Assembly: GCF_964275005.1 (NCBI RefSeq)
Contig: NC_092700.1
Location: 20,503,050 to 20,567,049 of the forward strand
DNA length: 64,000 nt
From: Diadema setosum
Lineage: Eukaryota > Echinodermata > Echinoidea > Diadematoida > Diadematidae
Reading direction: 5' to 3'
Shown here in pieces: positions 12,250-23,483 of the stretch. The notes below the pieces were generated by a model. That model was not told the DNA's origin. It did no database searches and saw only the letters and a program-made list of their open reading frames with translations. Numbering within the stretch: position 1 is the first letter of the stretch; each line of letters opens with the position of its first letter. Both the position numbers and the translations under genes were made by a program.

Positions 12250-13420
12250 ACCATTTTGGTAAGTTTTTTAATCTTTTTTTAGGAGCGGATGCGGGGGGGG
12301 GGGAAACTTGGCGCCCCCCCCCCCCCCTCCCCCCCCCCCCCCCACACACACACACTTAACAGGCCGGGATCGACTGTACCACTGTTTTGCATGAAATATA
12401 AAGTATGAGGGAAGTGGCAGCAAAAATATGAAGACTTTTTGTTTTTGTTTGTTTTTTTTTCTTTTGCTTGTCAGCCGACTTTTGGCGGAAAATCAGACCT
12501 TGAAAGAACGAGGAGTTTTTGCTGTTGTTTCTCTTATCTTTTGATTTTCTTTCTTCTTGACTGACAGGTGATTTTGACCCCCCCCTCCCTTTAAAAACGT
12601 AGCATAGCCCTGAATAATGCCCAAATATATTCAATGAAATGGTAATATGGATCTCCATTTCTTTGTATGTAATAACGTACCGGTATTATCTTCCTGTAGG
12701 TATTGTATTTTTCTATTTTCTTGATTTAAGTCAATAAAGCAATCATCCCAGATGCATCGTTCTGTAATGATGGTGGGTGGGGGAGGGACTTGGAGTTGGA
12801 ATATCTGTGCGAGGGAGAGGAGCGACCGAATGGGGGGAGGGTGTAGGAGGGGGATACCCCCCTCTCAGACGAGGAAGATTTTGCATTTTCAGACCTGAAA
12901 TTAAGCGATCTGGTGCACACTTTTGGTGAAATTTTGGATTTACATGTTTACAATGTAGGCCTTTAGGGCTATACTATTTGACGTTGTCAACGTCTGGGTC
13001 ATACCTTATGTCGATATTACTGTCTCTGCGAGCGAGCGAAGCGAGCGAGCGCTTGAGAAAATTATGTATACATTATCCTACAAGACTATTCAGCTCTGTT
13101 ACCTGTCTGGAGGCGGGCGTACGAACGTCATGCAATATGCCAAAATTGATGCAATCACATTTCTGCTTCCTCCACTTTTTCCCTCAAATTTCGGGGGGGG
13201 GGGGGGTGATTGTACAGGCCATCCCCCCTCCTCCATTTCAGGGGGGGGGGGGATATATCCCCCCATCCCCCGGGATTTACGCCCATGGTGTGTGTGTGTG
13301 TGTGGGGGGGGGGGGGGCAATGCACGGTGCAATGTGCGTCCCTCAAGAACATACAAGCATCCCCCGGTAATATTGGAGGTGTTCAAAAAGGGGCATTAAA
13401 TGCAAATAATTTGATATTAA
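12250..13420. repeat. G/C homopolymer and CA-rich repeat block
   Basis: Contains long G and C runs (12289-12345, 13190-13206, 13230-13251, 13300-13318), short CA/GT runs, and another GCGAGCGAGCGAAGCGAGCG motif at 13028. The many open frames here are low-complexity artefacts. No gene seen. Confidence 0.5.
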
Positions 13421-14746
13421 ATGATTTTAGACATTAAGTGTAAAATCTTAGTCGATACCTAGTTGAATCATTACAAAAAAAAAAAAAATCTTTCATTGCA
13501 ACAACTTCCCATTTTCGTCTTGCACAGATGCACTGCGTTGGCGAATAAAATATTCCCACACCATACACTACAGAACAGAACTAACTTAGGTCTGCTGATA
13601 CTGGCACGTCATATGACAGGGCTATTAGGAGTGTCGATCGTGAAAAAATTAGGAACTTTTAGTTTTGTGCGCCTCCGCCAACAAAAAAAAAAAAGGAAGA
13701 AAAGAATAAAACCCGGATATGAATGGGTCTAATAATTATATTATCAAAACTCATTCAAATCATTGCATATTTTTATCTTCAAAATTTATGGTCAAATCAT
13801 GAGACAGAGTAATAGTAGCTTAAGTTTGGAGGAATAAAAATTATTCACATTCCGGAAATGGAAGTGGCAGCTAAAGGCTTTTGTTTTTATATTAGTGTTA
13901 ATAGACTGGATCCCCCCCCCACACACACACACAAATTAGCTTAAATTAACTTCAATTATTAAGAACAAAAAATCAAAATTTGAGGCAGTGCATTGTGTAG
14001 CGTTTTTTCTAACTTTATTTTGGGAAAATAAGGAAGTTGATAATTTGGCAAAAAGCCGAAAGGTTCAGCTCCCCCTCCACTCCGCCGGCGAAATTGTGCT
14101 CGTATAACCAATGTTACTACTAGTAATAAATGTATGAAGCATCAGTATAGTTAAGACTTAAGACCCCAATTTCATGAATTACTTTTACAAAAGATAATGG
14201 AGAGGGGAAGACCGGATAGATCGCCGTTTTTGGTGTAACGCCTGCCATGCATATGGAAAAGGGCGCAAAACAGCATTGGATAAGTAACCGACGCATTTTG
14301 TGTATAAACAAACGGGAGAACCTGACCCAGACCACACCCGTGTAGCCAGGGGGACGATGGGTGTGGTCGCCCCCAAAACGCAAAAAAAAAGGAAAAGAAA
14401 AAACATGAAGAAAAAAAGGAGTAAAAAAGACAAGAAGGTGAGGAAAAGAAAGAAGAGAAGAAGTAGAAACGTCGATGCTTCGATAATACACAAAGCGCGT
14501 CACAGAATCGGTATAGCATGCATTGCACACACATTATTATGCATCATACACAATTTACGGTACCGCGTACGGTATAATACCGGTAAACGGTGAACATTAT
14601 GCGCAATGTATCTTCGCGATTCGGCCAGAAAGCAAAGCAAGGAAGAGAGAGAGAGAGAAAGAAAATGAACACAAAAGAAAGGAAAGGCGGAATTCAAAAC
14701 GGAAATAAAAGCGGTAAAGACAGCTTTTGTTTCATTTTTTTAACAT
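13421..14746. other. Intron DNA, no feature seen
   Basis: Lies in the gene A intron before the CCP exon. A-rich and CA-rich patches and a GTAGCCAGGGGGACGATGGG motif near 14343; open frames on both strands are purine/pyrimidine-biased artefacts. Confidence 0.4.
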
Positions 14747-14754
14747 CTAAACAT

Positions 14755-14890
14755 TGTTGAAGAGGGGTGTTGAACAGCTCAAACACCTCCCTTTTGCCCA
14801 AGGGAGGTGTTTGAACACCTCAAACACCCCCATTTCGGCAAAGGGGGTGTTTGAACACCCAAAACACCCCCCCTCGTTACGCCCTTGATC
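14755..14890. repeat. Short tandem repeat with GGTGTTTGAACACC units
   Basis: Three imperfect units, each joining AGGTGTTTGAACACCTCAAA-like and AAACACCCCC segments. Each unit is itself nearly palindromic. It lies about 140 bases before the CCP exon of gene A. Confidence 0.6.
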
Positions 14891-15027
14891 AGAGGAAGTG
14901 ACACACAAGTCAGTAGTGGGAGTGCCAGGAGAAGTAAAGTGTTGTACATGCCTGTACGATATGTTTTTCTTACTTTTCATTGGTTTGATACATTGTTTCG
15001 TTTATCACAACGTCTCTTCATCTAAAG

Positions 15028-15249
15028 TTTCTGTAGGGTTTTGTGAGCTCCTCGGCCCTGTGTCTGATGGCCATTGGGACTCTAACGTCACGAGCATTGG
15101 ATCTAAGATGACTCTTACTTGTGGCGAAGGGTTCATGCTAAATGCCAGCGCGACACTGCAGTGTGTAGGATTACCTGGATGGTCGACTTACTTCCCGGCT
15201 TGGAACGCGTCTGTCCCGTCTTGCCGGGCAGTTGATAATGCAACAAACG
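15028..15249 (+). CDS. Receptor gene A, CCP/sushi domain exon
   Basis: 222 bases, phase 1-1. The translation VSVGFCELLGPVSDGHW, then GSKMTLTCGEGFMLNAS, ATLQCVGLPGW and ASVPSCRA has the four cysteines and the C-terminal W..P.C of a complement control protein (sushi) module. The acceptor is AAAG at 15024-15027; the closer TGTAG at 15033-15037 is not kept in gene B, so I chose the one shared by both genes. The donor is GTATGT at 15250. There are N-glycosylation sites (NVT, NAS). The gene B copy (42635-42856) has the same length and is very similar. CCP modules usually mediate complement or protein binding at the cell surface. Confidence 0.9.
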
Positions 15250-16055
15250 GTATGTCGTATTAATCAATATCACATTATATGATAGCGGAAACATTTTATT
15301 TGTCAAGTTGTTGGAGTAGAACAATAAGATAATTGCTCATCTTCATGTAAAATGATGAGAAGCCCAAAGGTATAAGTGGTTGGTATCATAATTTTGTATT
15401 TTTACAGCAGTTACCTCTAAACCCATCTCCCCCCCCCCAAAAAAAAAGAAAAAAAAAAGAAATTGTATCCAATCGATGCATATACTTTTTTTTACTTTAT
15501 AGTTTGGGAAAGCATTAGAAAGGCAGAGTGCAACAACTTGCTCGACATTTGGCCAGCGACTGTCTACTTCGTTAAGTAATAACACAATCCTCATCATCTC
15601 TATTCTAACTGGTTTAAATTATCATTTTTTTTTTCACCGTGTTCAGTTCCTGCCAGAGGAGAGGGTTAAGTAGGATTTCAACACTTCACTATAATTCTAT
15701 TATGTCATAATTAAATCATAATTGAATTACGGAAATGCGCGCGTTAAATGAGCTTGTATCATTGTACTATATCGCAATTGACGATTCTTTTATATCATAA
15801 TGATTCATAGAAAAGAAGTGAAACATTAACTGTTTTTTTTTTTATGTCCACTGAGTGATAAATATTTTTTAACAGTACTTCCTTTGACCACGGAGTGCCA
15901 AAAGTGAATGTGCAATGCCTAGCTTTTATCCGTGCTTAAACTTCTCTGAGGGACATAAGCTTCAGTTCAATTGAGTGAACGAATCTCGAATGGCAATAAT
16001 AGTCAGAGAGATATTGGTGGTGCACGTTTACTTATTTGTGTGAGTTTTGTTATAG

Positions 16056-16118
16056 ATAACAAGATACACGATCCGGAAATCTTCATGACATCATCACAAA
16101 TTGCAGTTTTCACTTCAA
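16056..16118 (+). CDS. Receptor gene A, stalk/linker exon a
   Basis: 63 bases, phase 1-1, between TTATAG (16050-16055) and GTGAGTATTGCAG (16119). It encodes a short stretch, DNKIHDPEIFMTSSQIAVFTS, without cysteines, fitting an extracellular stalk. It would not be callable alone. The support is an exon of the same length and phase in gene B (50263-50325) with the same donor context GTGAGTATTGCA and the same position after the CCP exon. Confidence 0.65.
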
Positions 16119-16556
16119 GTGAGTATTGCAGGGCACACGCTTAGTTATCTCATGAAGTACGTTTTTCAACTTGTGTGCATTATTAGGTTTCTTAAGAATG
16201 ACAATTAAAAAAAACAACTGCACGTACCGCGTGAAATAGTTTGCCTATTTGAATACATCTCTAAATGATTTCTAAAAAAGTTCTAAATTCAGGATGCCAT
16301 ATAATCTTATCATAAGCCTGAAACACTAAATGATTAATCTATTAGGAAATGTACATGAGTGCTGCTATAGATCAGGGCTATTGGAGTAAATATCCGCTTT
16401 GTTTTTCGAGGTGTAAATTATGGGTAAGGAAAAGTGTAGACGCAAGAAGAGATTAAAATCTGGTTAAACCAGTCTAACTGATATTATTTTTTAGTGTGTA
16501 TAATATGTACTTTACATGTATAATGAATTTACTTGCTATTTCCTTCATATGAATAG

Positions 16557-16619
16557 GCGAAATGCAACCCACTGAAGAACTAACAACATTACAAAAGACA
16601 GTTGAAATGACTTCTGCCG
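16557..16619 (+). CDS. Receptor gene A, stalk/linker exon b
   Basis: 63 bases, phase 1-1, after GAATAG (16551-16556) and before GTAAGC (16620). It encodes GEMQPTEELTTLQKTVEMTS, a Thr-rich, cysteine-free stalk just before the membrane exon. The gene B counterpart at 51780-51845 reads EIYQAAEEWTTFQETLATS. The shared pattern EE.TT.Q.T supports both. Threonines make O-glycosylation likely. Confidence 0.65.
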
Positions 16620-17344
16620 GTAAGCAGGGCGTCTTTACTATGAAGATCATTCTCCCTTTTCCCTGTTTTTTTTCTCTTGGTAATTTCAATGTTGATTGGA
16701 AGTATTTGGCGCTGATCATTACATGAATTAGATTTACTTTTATTGTTACGACCAGAACAATCTCTCTCCTCCCCTGCTTTACCTACTTAATTGTAAGCAA
16801 AGGTCAATCACGTGCAAATACATGTAGCTGTTCACGCTTCAGTTGATATTTAGTATCCTGAAGTGATGGGGTGAAGATATCACGTGTCTTGGGAAAAGCG
16901 TAGAATTGATGTAGTTCTGGGATAGTAACGGCATCATTTGCAACGTTTCTTGGGTGTGTGTCTTTATACATAGTATGACAGAGGCTGAGTATGTATGTTT
17001 TATTATATATGAACATGTATATAATATGTACATAATTAGATTATAACATGAAACTAAACTATTTTTCTATTTGTATTTTATATGTATTTGATTATGGATT
17101 GTTTTGATTTACGCTGTCCTGACGTAGTAAAACGAAGAAGAAAGAAACGTTTCTAATCGTATCATGGACTTTAAAATGGTATGCTGTCTCATCTCAATCC
17201 CTACGTCTTAATCATAGAATGGGAAGTTATGAAGAGAATAATAAAAAAAGAATGCTTTACTTTCTCTCCACTGTTTTTTTTTTTTCCAAAGCACTTTGTT
17301 CTTCTTCGTATTATGAAGGCTTGAATTCTTGCATTATGTTTCAG

Positions 17345-17424
17345 TGTCTGGTCACCATCACATAAATAGTATGGTAGGCCTCTACACCCTTGGAACCTTT
17401 CTGATGGTCGTTCTCACGTTATTT
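17345..17424 (+). CDS. Receptor gene A, membrane exon, 5' part (split by LINE)
   Basis: After the acceptor TTTCAG (17339-17344), phase 1, the frame reads VSGHHHINSMV and then the hydrophobic run GLYTLGTFLMVVLTLF, a transmembrane helix. At 17424 the exon is interrupted by a LINE and resumes at 20207. The two pieces are 80 and 41 bases, together 121, exactly the length of the intact membrane exon of gene B (53469-53589), with the same phases (1 in, 2 out). As it stands, reading runs into the LINE and meets a stop after only five more codons (IVNRN). The product would keep the ectodomain and most of the membrane span but lose the signalling tail. Confidence 0.8.
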
Positions 17425-20206
17425 ATAGTTAATAGAAATTAATTAATTAATAGAAAAAATCGTTTGTATTACAAGTATAAATTGGAAAAAACTGAGCGAT
17501 CGAAGAATAGATATACATCATATAAAAATACTTTGACAATGATTTTACGTTCTGAAAAGAAAAGATATTACTTTAAGCAATTATCGAAATATAAGTTTGA
17601 TATGAAAAATACTTGGAAAGTCCTAAAACAGGCCATGAATGTTCCGAGTAAACACTCTGACATTGATAAAATTAAATTGAATGATGAATTGATTAATGAT
17701 CCTCTTCATATTGCAAATATTTTTAATTCTTATTTTTCAAAAATAGGCGAAAATTATGCTCAAAACATTCCTGCAACAGATTCTCATTTTACTGAATATT
17801 TAGGTCAGCGTAATTCTGATTCCATATTTTTTATACCTACTAACAGATTTGAAATTATTGATATAATTTCTTCTTTTGAAAATAAACGAAGTTCCGGTTA
17901 TGATGAGATAGATAATTTCATACTTAAGGGTGTTATTTCCTCGATTGCTGATCCACTTGCTCATATATTTAATCTGTCAATTTTTAATGGTGTGTTCCCT
18001 GATAAAATGAAATTAGCTAAAGTAATCCCAATATTTAAGGCAGGCGATAAGTTCGAAGTCAGCAATTATCGCCCAATTTCATTATTATCGTCATTGTCTA
18101 AGGTTTTAGAAAAACTTATCTACAAGAGAATGGTAAATTTTTTGAAGGTACATGACGTTTTTACGAATTTTCAGTTTGGTTTTCGTGAGAAACATAGTAC
18201 TACGCATGCTCTTTTGCATTTTGTTGATAGAGTTGTTCACGCAATCGATAACCATTCTCATTTAGTTAGTATTTTCTTGGACTTCTCCAAGGCCTTCGAC
18301 ACTATCAATCATGATATTTTACTTTATAAGTTATCGCATTATGGAATACGTGGGAAGGCCTTGGAGTGGTTCAAGAGTTATTTACTTGATAGAAAACAAT
18401 TCGTTACAATTAACAACAATGATTCCGTTGTCAGAGAAGTTAAATGTGGTGTCCCACAGGGAAGTCTCTTAGGGCCGTTATTGTTCATTATTTATATCAA
18501 TGATTTTTGTCGCGTATCCGACGACCTCTCTTTTATTCATTTTGCAGATGACACTAATGTATTTTTTGCCCATAATGATATTGATTTTCTCGTTCATAAA
18601 ATTAACATTGAATTGAAAAAAGTGACAAATTGGGTCAGGGCCAATAGGCTATCACTCAATGCTCAAAAAACAAAATATATGCTTTTTAGTAATACTATTG
18701 ATAGTTTAAGTACAAATATAGTATTAGATGACTCTCATCTACAAAGAGTCTCACATATCAAATTTTTGGGTGTCATTGTGGATGAAAAACTTTCCTGGAA
18801 ATCACATGTTGATAATGTCTGCAATATAATTTCACGTAATATAGGCATTGTGAATAGATTGAAATTTCATATTCCACAAAAATCATTACTTATGCTATAT
18901 TCGTCGTTAATATTGCCTCATCTTAATTATGGAATATTAGTTTGGGGCAACACGCATCAGAATTTATTAGAGAGAGTGTTCCTCTTACAAAAGAAAGCTC
19001 TCCGTGTTATCTGTTATTCCCCTGTACGTTCTCATACAAATATGTTGTTCGCCTCCAACAAGCTCTTAAAAATTGCAGATTTGTTTTTGTTTAATTTAGG
19101 GCAATTTATGTACAAGTATTGTAATAACTTGCTTCCGTCTATTTTTGACTCTATGTTCCTAAAAAATCAATCATTTCATGAATATCCTACTAGGCGTTCC
19201 AATGAATTTCACTTACCTTTTTTAAGAACGATTTTTGCTAAAAACACACTTATTTATGTAGGCCCAAATTATTGGAATTCTTTGAATCAAGACATAAAAA
19301 ACGCTCCATCCATATATTCTTTCAAGAGGAGACTGAAGTCTTTTTTATTGCAATCGTATGACTCTACAATACCGAATTAACCATTTGGCCTTTTTTCTCA
19401 GCTACACTTACCTGCTCACTTTGTCCCCTCTTCAAAGAATTAATGGTATCTCTTTCCTGGATGCTCGCAATGTTGTCACCTATGCCATTTTGCCCATAGC
19501 GTCTTGAAGTTGGCTTTCCGTATGCTACTCCTGTTCATACGTCCCTATATTTTCTATTTTCTATTTTCTTGTCTTTTTTCAGGCGTCAAAATATTACTTT
19601 TCCCCTACAACTATCCTCTTATTCTCTTGGCATGCTTCTGCCGAAGATCGCTGTTTCTGTTGTTTCTGTTGTTCTGTTTCTGTTTCTGTTGTGCATTCTT
19701 GTCTGCTATTTTGTCTTCAGTTTGTCAGTCTTGTCCATCCCGTTAGTCTTGTACAACCCTTTTTTTTCAGTAGTTGTCTCGTTGTCTAGTCCTGTTTCAT
19801 GTTTGTTCGCGTCTATGAAAGTGTATATCTGGTAATCTAATTTTCAGTGGGCTTCCAGACTTCTTCCACTTTATTATCTTTTGTATCCAGGCTTCTCCCA
19901 CTTTGTTATCTTTTGTATCTACGATGATTCGATTCCATCAATGTTCTTTTCCAGAGGGGCCCACACACTACAAGCTCTGTCTTTTTAGTGGGTCCCTCCA
20001 TTTTTCGCACGGTATACATGTACTTCACTTCGATCACTTCTGTTGCTTTTTTACTATACAATGTATGATTACTATAGGTCCTCAATTATTGTACAGTCTA
20101 TTCATTTCACTATGTTCTATTTACCTTGTTCTCTGTTATCAAAAGAAGTGAAACATATGTTATGTCGAAAAATGAAATAAACTTTGAATTGAATTGAATT
20201 GAATTT
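17425..20206 (+). mobile_element. LINE (CR1/Jockey-like), 5'-truncated, inserted in receptor exon
   Basis: 2.78 kb element with a reverse transcriptase frame, 3' UTR, AATAAA at 20176-20181 and a GAATT pentamer tail. ATTT stands on both sides (17421-17424 and 20203-20206), a short target duplication. The endonuclease part is missing, so the copy is 5'-truncated and cannot move by itself. The long intact frame suggests a recent insertion. Its position inside the 121-base membrane exon of gene A is shown by the intact gene B exon. Confidence 0.9.
17464..19380 (+). CDS. LINE reverse transcriptase (partial ORF2)
   Basis: 638 open codons. The first 120 residues are the linker before the RT domain (NDPLHIANIFNSYFSKIG). 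RT motifs follow in order: YRPISLL near residue 202, LDFSKAFD near 272, PQGSLLGPLLF near 331, the catalytic FADD near 360, and KFLGVIVDEKLSWK. The C-terminal part contains LNYGILVWGNTHQ and FHLPFLRT. In the intact family an apurinic-type endonuclease would precede it. The first codon is TTG, so this is a fragment of a longer frame and not a true start. Clade placement in the CR1/Jockey group is by motif only. Confidence 0.9.
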   Translation: MYYKYKLEKTERSKNRYTSYKNTLTMILRSEKKRYYFKQLSKYKFDMKNTWKVLKQAMNVPSKHSDIDKIKLNDELINDPLHIANIFNSYFSKIGENYAQNIPATDSHFTEYLGQRNSDSIFFIPTNRFEIIDIISSFENKRSSGYDEIDNFILKGVISSIADPLAHIFNLSIFNGVFPDKMKLAKVIPIFKAGDKFEVSNYRPISLLSSLSKVLEKLIYKRMVNFLKVHDVFTNFQFGFREKHSTTHALLHFVDRVVHAIDNHSHLVSIFLDFSKAFDTINHDILLYKLSHYGIRGKALEWFKSYLLDRKQFVTINNNDSVVREVKCGVPQGSLLGPLLFIIYINDFCRVSDDLSFIHFADDTNVFFAHNDIDFLVHKINIELKKVTNWVRANRLSLNAQKTKYMLFSNTIDSLSTNIVLDDSHLQRVSHIKFLGVIVDEKLSWKSHVDNVCNIISRNIGIVNRLKFHIPQKSLLMLYSSLILPHLNYGILVWGNTHQNLLERVFLLQKKALRVICYSPVRSHTNMLFASNKLLKIADLFLFNLGQFMYKYCNNLLPSIFDSMFLKNQSFHEYPTRRSNEFHLPFLRTIFAKNTLIYVGPNYWNSLNQDIKNAPSIYSFKRRLKSFLLQSYDSTIPN

Positions 20207-20247
20207 GTCATCCTCTCCGCGGCTTGGTACAAACATCACAAGAAAAG
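20207..20247 (+). CDS. Receptor gene A, membrane exon, 3' part (split by LINE)
   Basis: 41 bases directly after the LINE's pentamer tail. They encode VILSAAWYKHHKKR, the end of a membrane helix plus a basic stop-transfer stretch, followed by the donor GTGAGA at 20248 in phase 2. Gene B has VILSMIWCNHHWKKR at the same place. It fits the next exon (20675) in phase. The piece cannot be translated in frame with its 5' partner while the LINE is present. Confidence 0.8.
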
Positions 20248-20674
20248 GTGAGATTTTGCATAATGAATTGTCTTTTATGTTTATAATGTGGAAGGAGGGG
20301 GGCGGAGCGAATCGCGGCGGGGAAATGAGCTCTTGCTAGCAAGCACAAGCAATTTTAGTCATAAAGTGAATTATTCACTTACACACTTAAAGTATATCAT
20401 TATATACTAACCGAATGGTTTTTGTTTTTGTTTGTTTGTATAAAGTAATGTTACATGAATTTATATAACGCCAAATACCTTCGAGTGAAATAATATAAAA
20501 CACTGGATCGCATCCACGAATCTTAGCCCTAATAAACTTGTTTCCTAAGACAATGGATTTAATCAATGATTTTTGGGATTTTTTCCACGAGATCTGGGAT
20601 ATTTATATTGAAAAAGTACATTATAGTGTTCACTAAACTAATTATATATTTGTTTTTAATTCTTTGTGTAACAG

Positions 20675-21989
20675 GTATAGGCCCTCACAAGTTTCGAATC
20701 AGCTATTGCAGATGCATCGTGTAGACACTTCCAACCAAAATCCGAGCTCGGCCGACCATGATGTGTTGAATACTGACGGTACTGACGCTGAAGAAGAGGG
20801 TCATCCTTACCCGAACTACCCTGACAACACATTCAGAGACGTCATGGCTCATGGAGAGGACACGGGTCACATGAGTCACATCTATCAGGACGCTGCGGAC
20901 ACACACACGGGGGCTTCCCTACCCTCAAACGTAGAGCAAGTCTCTCCTTGTGCATTTTCTTCACAGAATAACGTCAGTACCACCGTAACCACGTCACTGA
21001 CCTCAGTGAATATCCCAAATATTCATAACAATGGCATAGACGGGATATCACTACATCAAATGAAAAACATCAATGACAACTGTGTCTACCAAGATGTAGA
21101 CCTCGATGGAATCAATGGGGTTACAGAAGATGCTTCTAGATCTCCTGGTGGAGCACGCTTGTTTGATGGCACATGTTACAATTCACTCAATTTTGACTTG
21201 AAATCTGGCGGTGTTTGCCCCAAGAGGAAGGATGCCAGAGTTGCTTGTGGGGAGCTGGAATACGATTGTGTGCAGTCATGCAAATCTGGCGATTTTGCCA
21301 AGTCTAGAACTATTCTAAGAGATAATGACTACGATCATATAAATCATGTCTTCCACGGCGACAGAGCACAAGTTCATAGACTAGCGCGCCCATCTGTCTG
21401 TCCTACTTCTCAGCTTGATCTTCACTCTAAGAGACAAGAAAATATTTTCTGTTCCAATATACGTACCCCAACAGCAGCGCCGTGTGAAGACGTTTATTAC
21501 TTTCAGCTAGATCCCGGGGTACCTATGGCCATTGACATCAGCAACAGGCCATTCCAACCTGAAGTTTTCGGCTCAAGTGAATACAGTTTGCTGAAATCTG
21601 AGAAAGCTTCCATCGAGATCTCTCTTGCTGATGAGAGAGAATCTGATAACTTCACTGAGCGCCTCGACACCGAGACCCCAATTAGAGAAGAAATGTACGC
21701 AAGGGTGAATAAAACAAGGGGAACAGTTTCGTCACCGAAACCTGCAATTTGTGAAGAGTTGTATGCAAAAGTAGACAAAATTAAAAAAGAATGCAATATT
21801 GACGCCCAAACAACATATCCTGTGGAAGTGTACCCATGGGTCAATGAAACGAAAGGATCATCTCTCTCAGATGATCCGGTAATGTGCGAAGAGTTATATG
21901 CAAATGTGGACAAAACACGCGACTCCTGCACTGCTGACAGAAAACCAGCATTCCATGAGGAAATGTACATGAACTTCACAGACACATAA
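20675..21989 (+). CDS. Receptor gene A, cytoplasmic tail exon with tyrosine-motif repeats
   Basis: An open frame of about 438 codons enters in phase 2 after TGTAACAG (20667-20674), joins the membrane exon as R-YRPSQVSNQ and ends at TAA 21987-21989. There is no enzyme domain. The tail is acidic and rich in tyrosines in YxxV/L/I contexts: VYQDV, DYDHI, YYFQL, EYSLL. From 21681 come five imperfect tandem repeats of about 22 residues centred on EEMYARV, EELYAKV, VEVYPWV, EELYANV and EEMYMNF. YAN and YMN fit the Grb2 SH2 consensus YxN; the others look like SH2 docking or endocytic YxxΦ motifs. The early part (HIYQDAAD) matches gene B (RIYQNSAE), but gene B has an intron just after this point and gene A does not. 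The function as a signalling tail is inferred. The opposite-strand open frame here is a shadow. Confidence 0.8.
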
Positions 21990-22427
21990 CCATGATAATC
22001 GTAATAACGTAGAAAGTGTGGTTTTTCATTTTGTAAATTTATTTGGTCATTTTTGTCTTTTTACTGAACAAGCTTTCATCCCGAATCATACAGAATGTCA
22101 GACAATGATTGTAGACTTAATTGGCATTTGAAAGTTCTGTAATGTTTCTCGTAACAACTTTTAATTACTGTGCATTTACCTAGTTGGAATTTCTTGAAAA
22201 GCTATATGGCCGTAGATGTATTACGTGTCGCATTACGCGTCAAAAATTAAAGTAACGTAAGCACATACCTCGCAATTACTTTCATTTTCCTGCTCCATAG
22301 GATGGTTCAAATTCAATAACTGCTATTTGTGTTGGTCTCCTCATGTGATGACTAGACTAAAAAAATTATGTCAGCCTTACCCTATAGTTCACGGTGATTT
22401 GAAGTCACGCATGTCAAGTGAAAGAGG

Positions 22428-22433
22428 AATAAA
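22428..22433 (+). terminator. Polyadenylation signal, receptor gene A
   Basis: Canonical AATAAA about 440 bases after the gene A stop codon, the first one downstream in that strand. It would define a 3' UTR of roughly 450-470 bases. It may be unused if transcripts end earlier at the AATAAA inside the LINE tail (20176-20181). Confidence 0.5.
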
Positions 22434-23483
22434 AACACAAAGTGGTATATTGATTGTTATAGCTATACGTAAGTGATTCTCTTGAACTTATATCAAATGT
22501 ACAGCCTGTCGCCCATATATCGATGCATGATAGTGAGGAAACAACGGTTGAAAATCGTTTTGTATCTGAAAATACAGCAGTCCTCCATTAACTGTGAAAT
22601 ATCCTCAAATTTACAATTTTGCAGGGATAATAAAAGCACCACGGTTGCATTGATACTGCGCGTGTCATCATAGAATCGATAACAATGTCTATATAGTTAT
22701 AAGATCACGACTAAACTTTCAGTCGCAATTTTCTGCACATACGCTACACTGACACCATGCATTCCTGTTCAAGGCAATAATTACATTATTTTCGTGCTCT
22801 GATCTACAAGTTTAAATGATGCTTTGGAAAAGAGTACGGAAATGTAATATAACACACAATATTGGTTTATATAAATCATTTTTTTTTCATTGAAAATATA
22901 TTTCTTCTTTTCGTTATTTGAGGAGAATAGTTCTAATACCTAGGTTATAAGATGGATATTATATAGTATCACATGTGCATATATGTATAATTGCAGTATA
23001 TCAATCATGAGATGATAAAATCATACTCAATTACTTTCACAGTATTTTCTTTAAACTTGAAACTTTTTATTTATTTCATATTTTTCACTGCGTAGTCAGG
23101 AATATCTATGGAAAGTTGTTTCATTCACCATAATTACTCAAAGGCCACTTATAAGGTGTCGACACATCTAGTAAATTCAAATTGGAATCTACTATATTTT
23201 TTAGAAACAGAAGCCATCCAGGCAATAACTGATATTATCGGAAGCAGAAAAAAAAAAGTCAGCTTCAAAGGGATTTTCTTCTTGATTACTGAACTGACGT
23301 GTAACACCATAATTATCAGGGTAAAATGCTGGAGTAAAAACCGATGGTTGAAAATGCAATAAACAGGAGAAAATACACATAACTATTTGAAGTTCAAGAT
23401 CATCTTTTGTTTCTTGATCCATGAATTTATTGTGATGCATTCTTTATGATTTCCTGATAATGTTCCAGTGATGTAAATATATA

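Noticed and set aside
12978-13437. Overlapping Pro/Gly-rich open frames on both strands
   Set aside because: Produced by G and C homopolymers and CA repeats; no conservation within the window.
21503-21985. 160-codon open frame on the minus strand
   Set aside because: Shadow of the gene A tail exon; its residues simply reflect the antisense of the tyrosine repeats.
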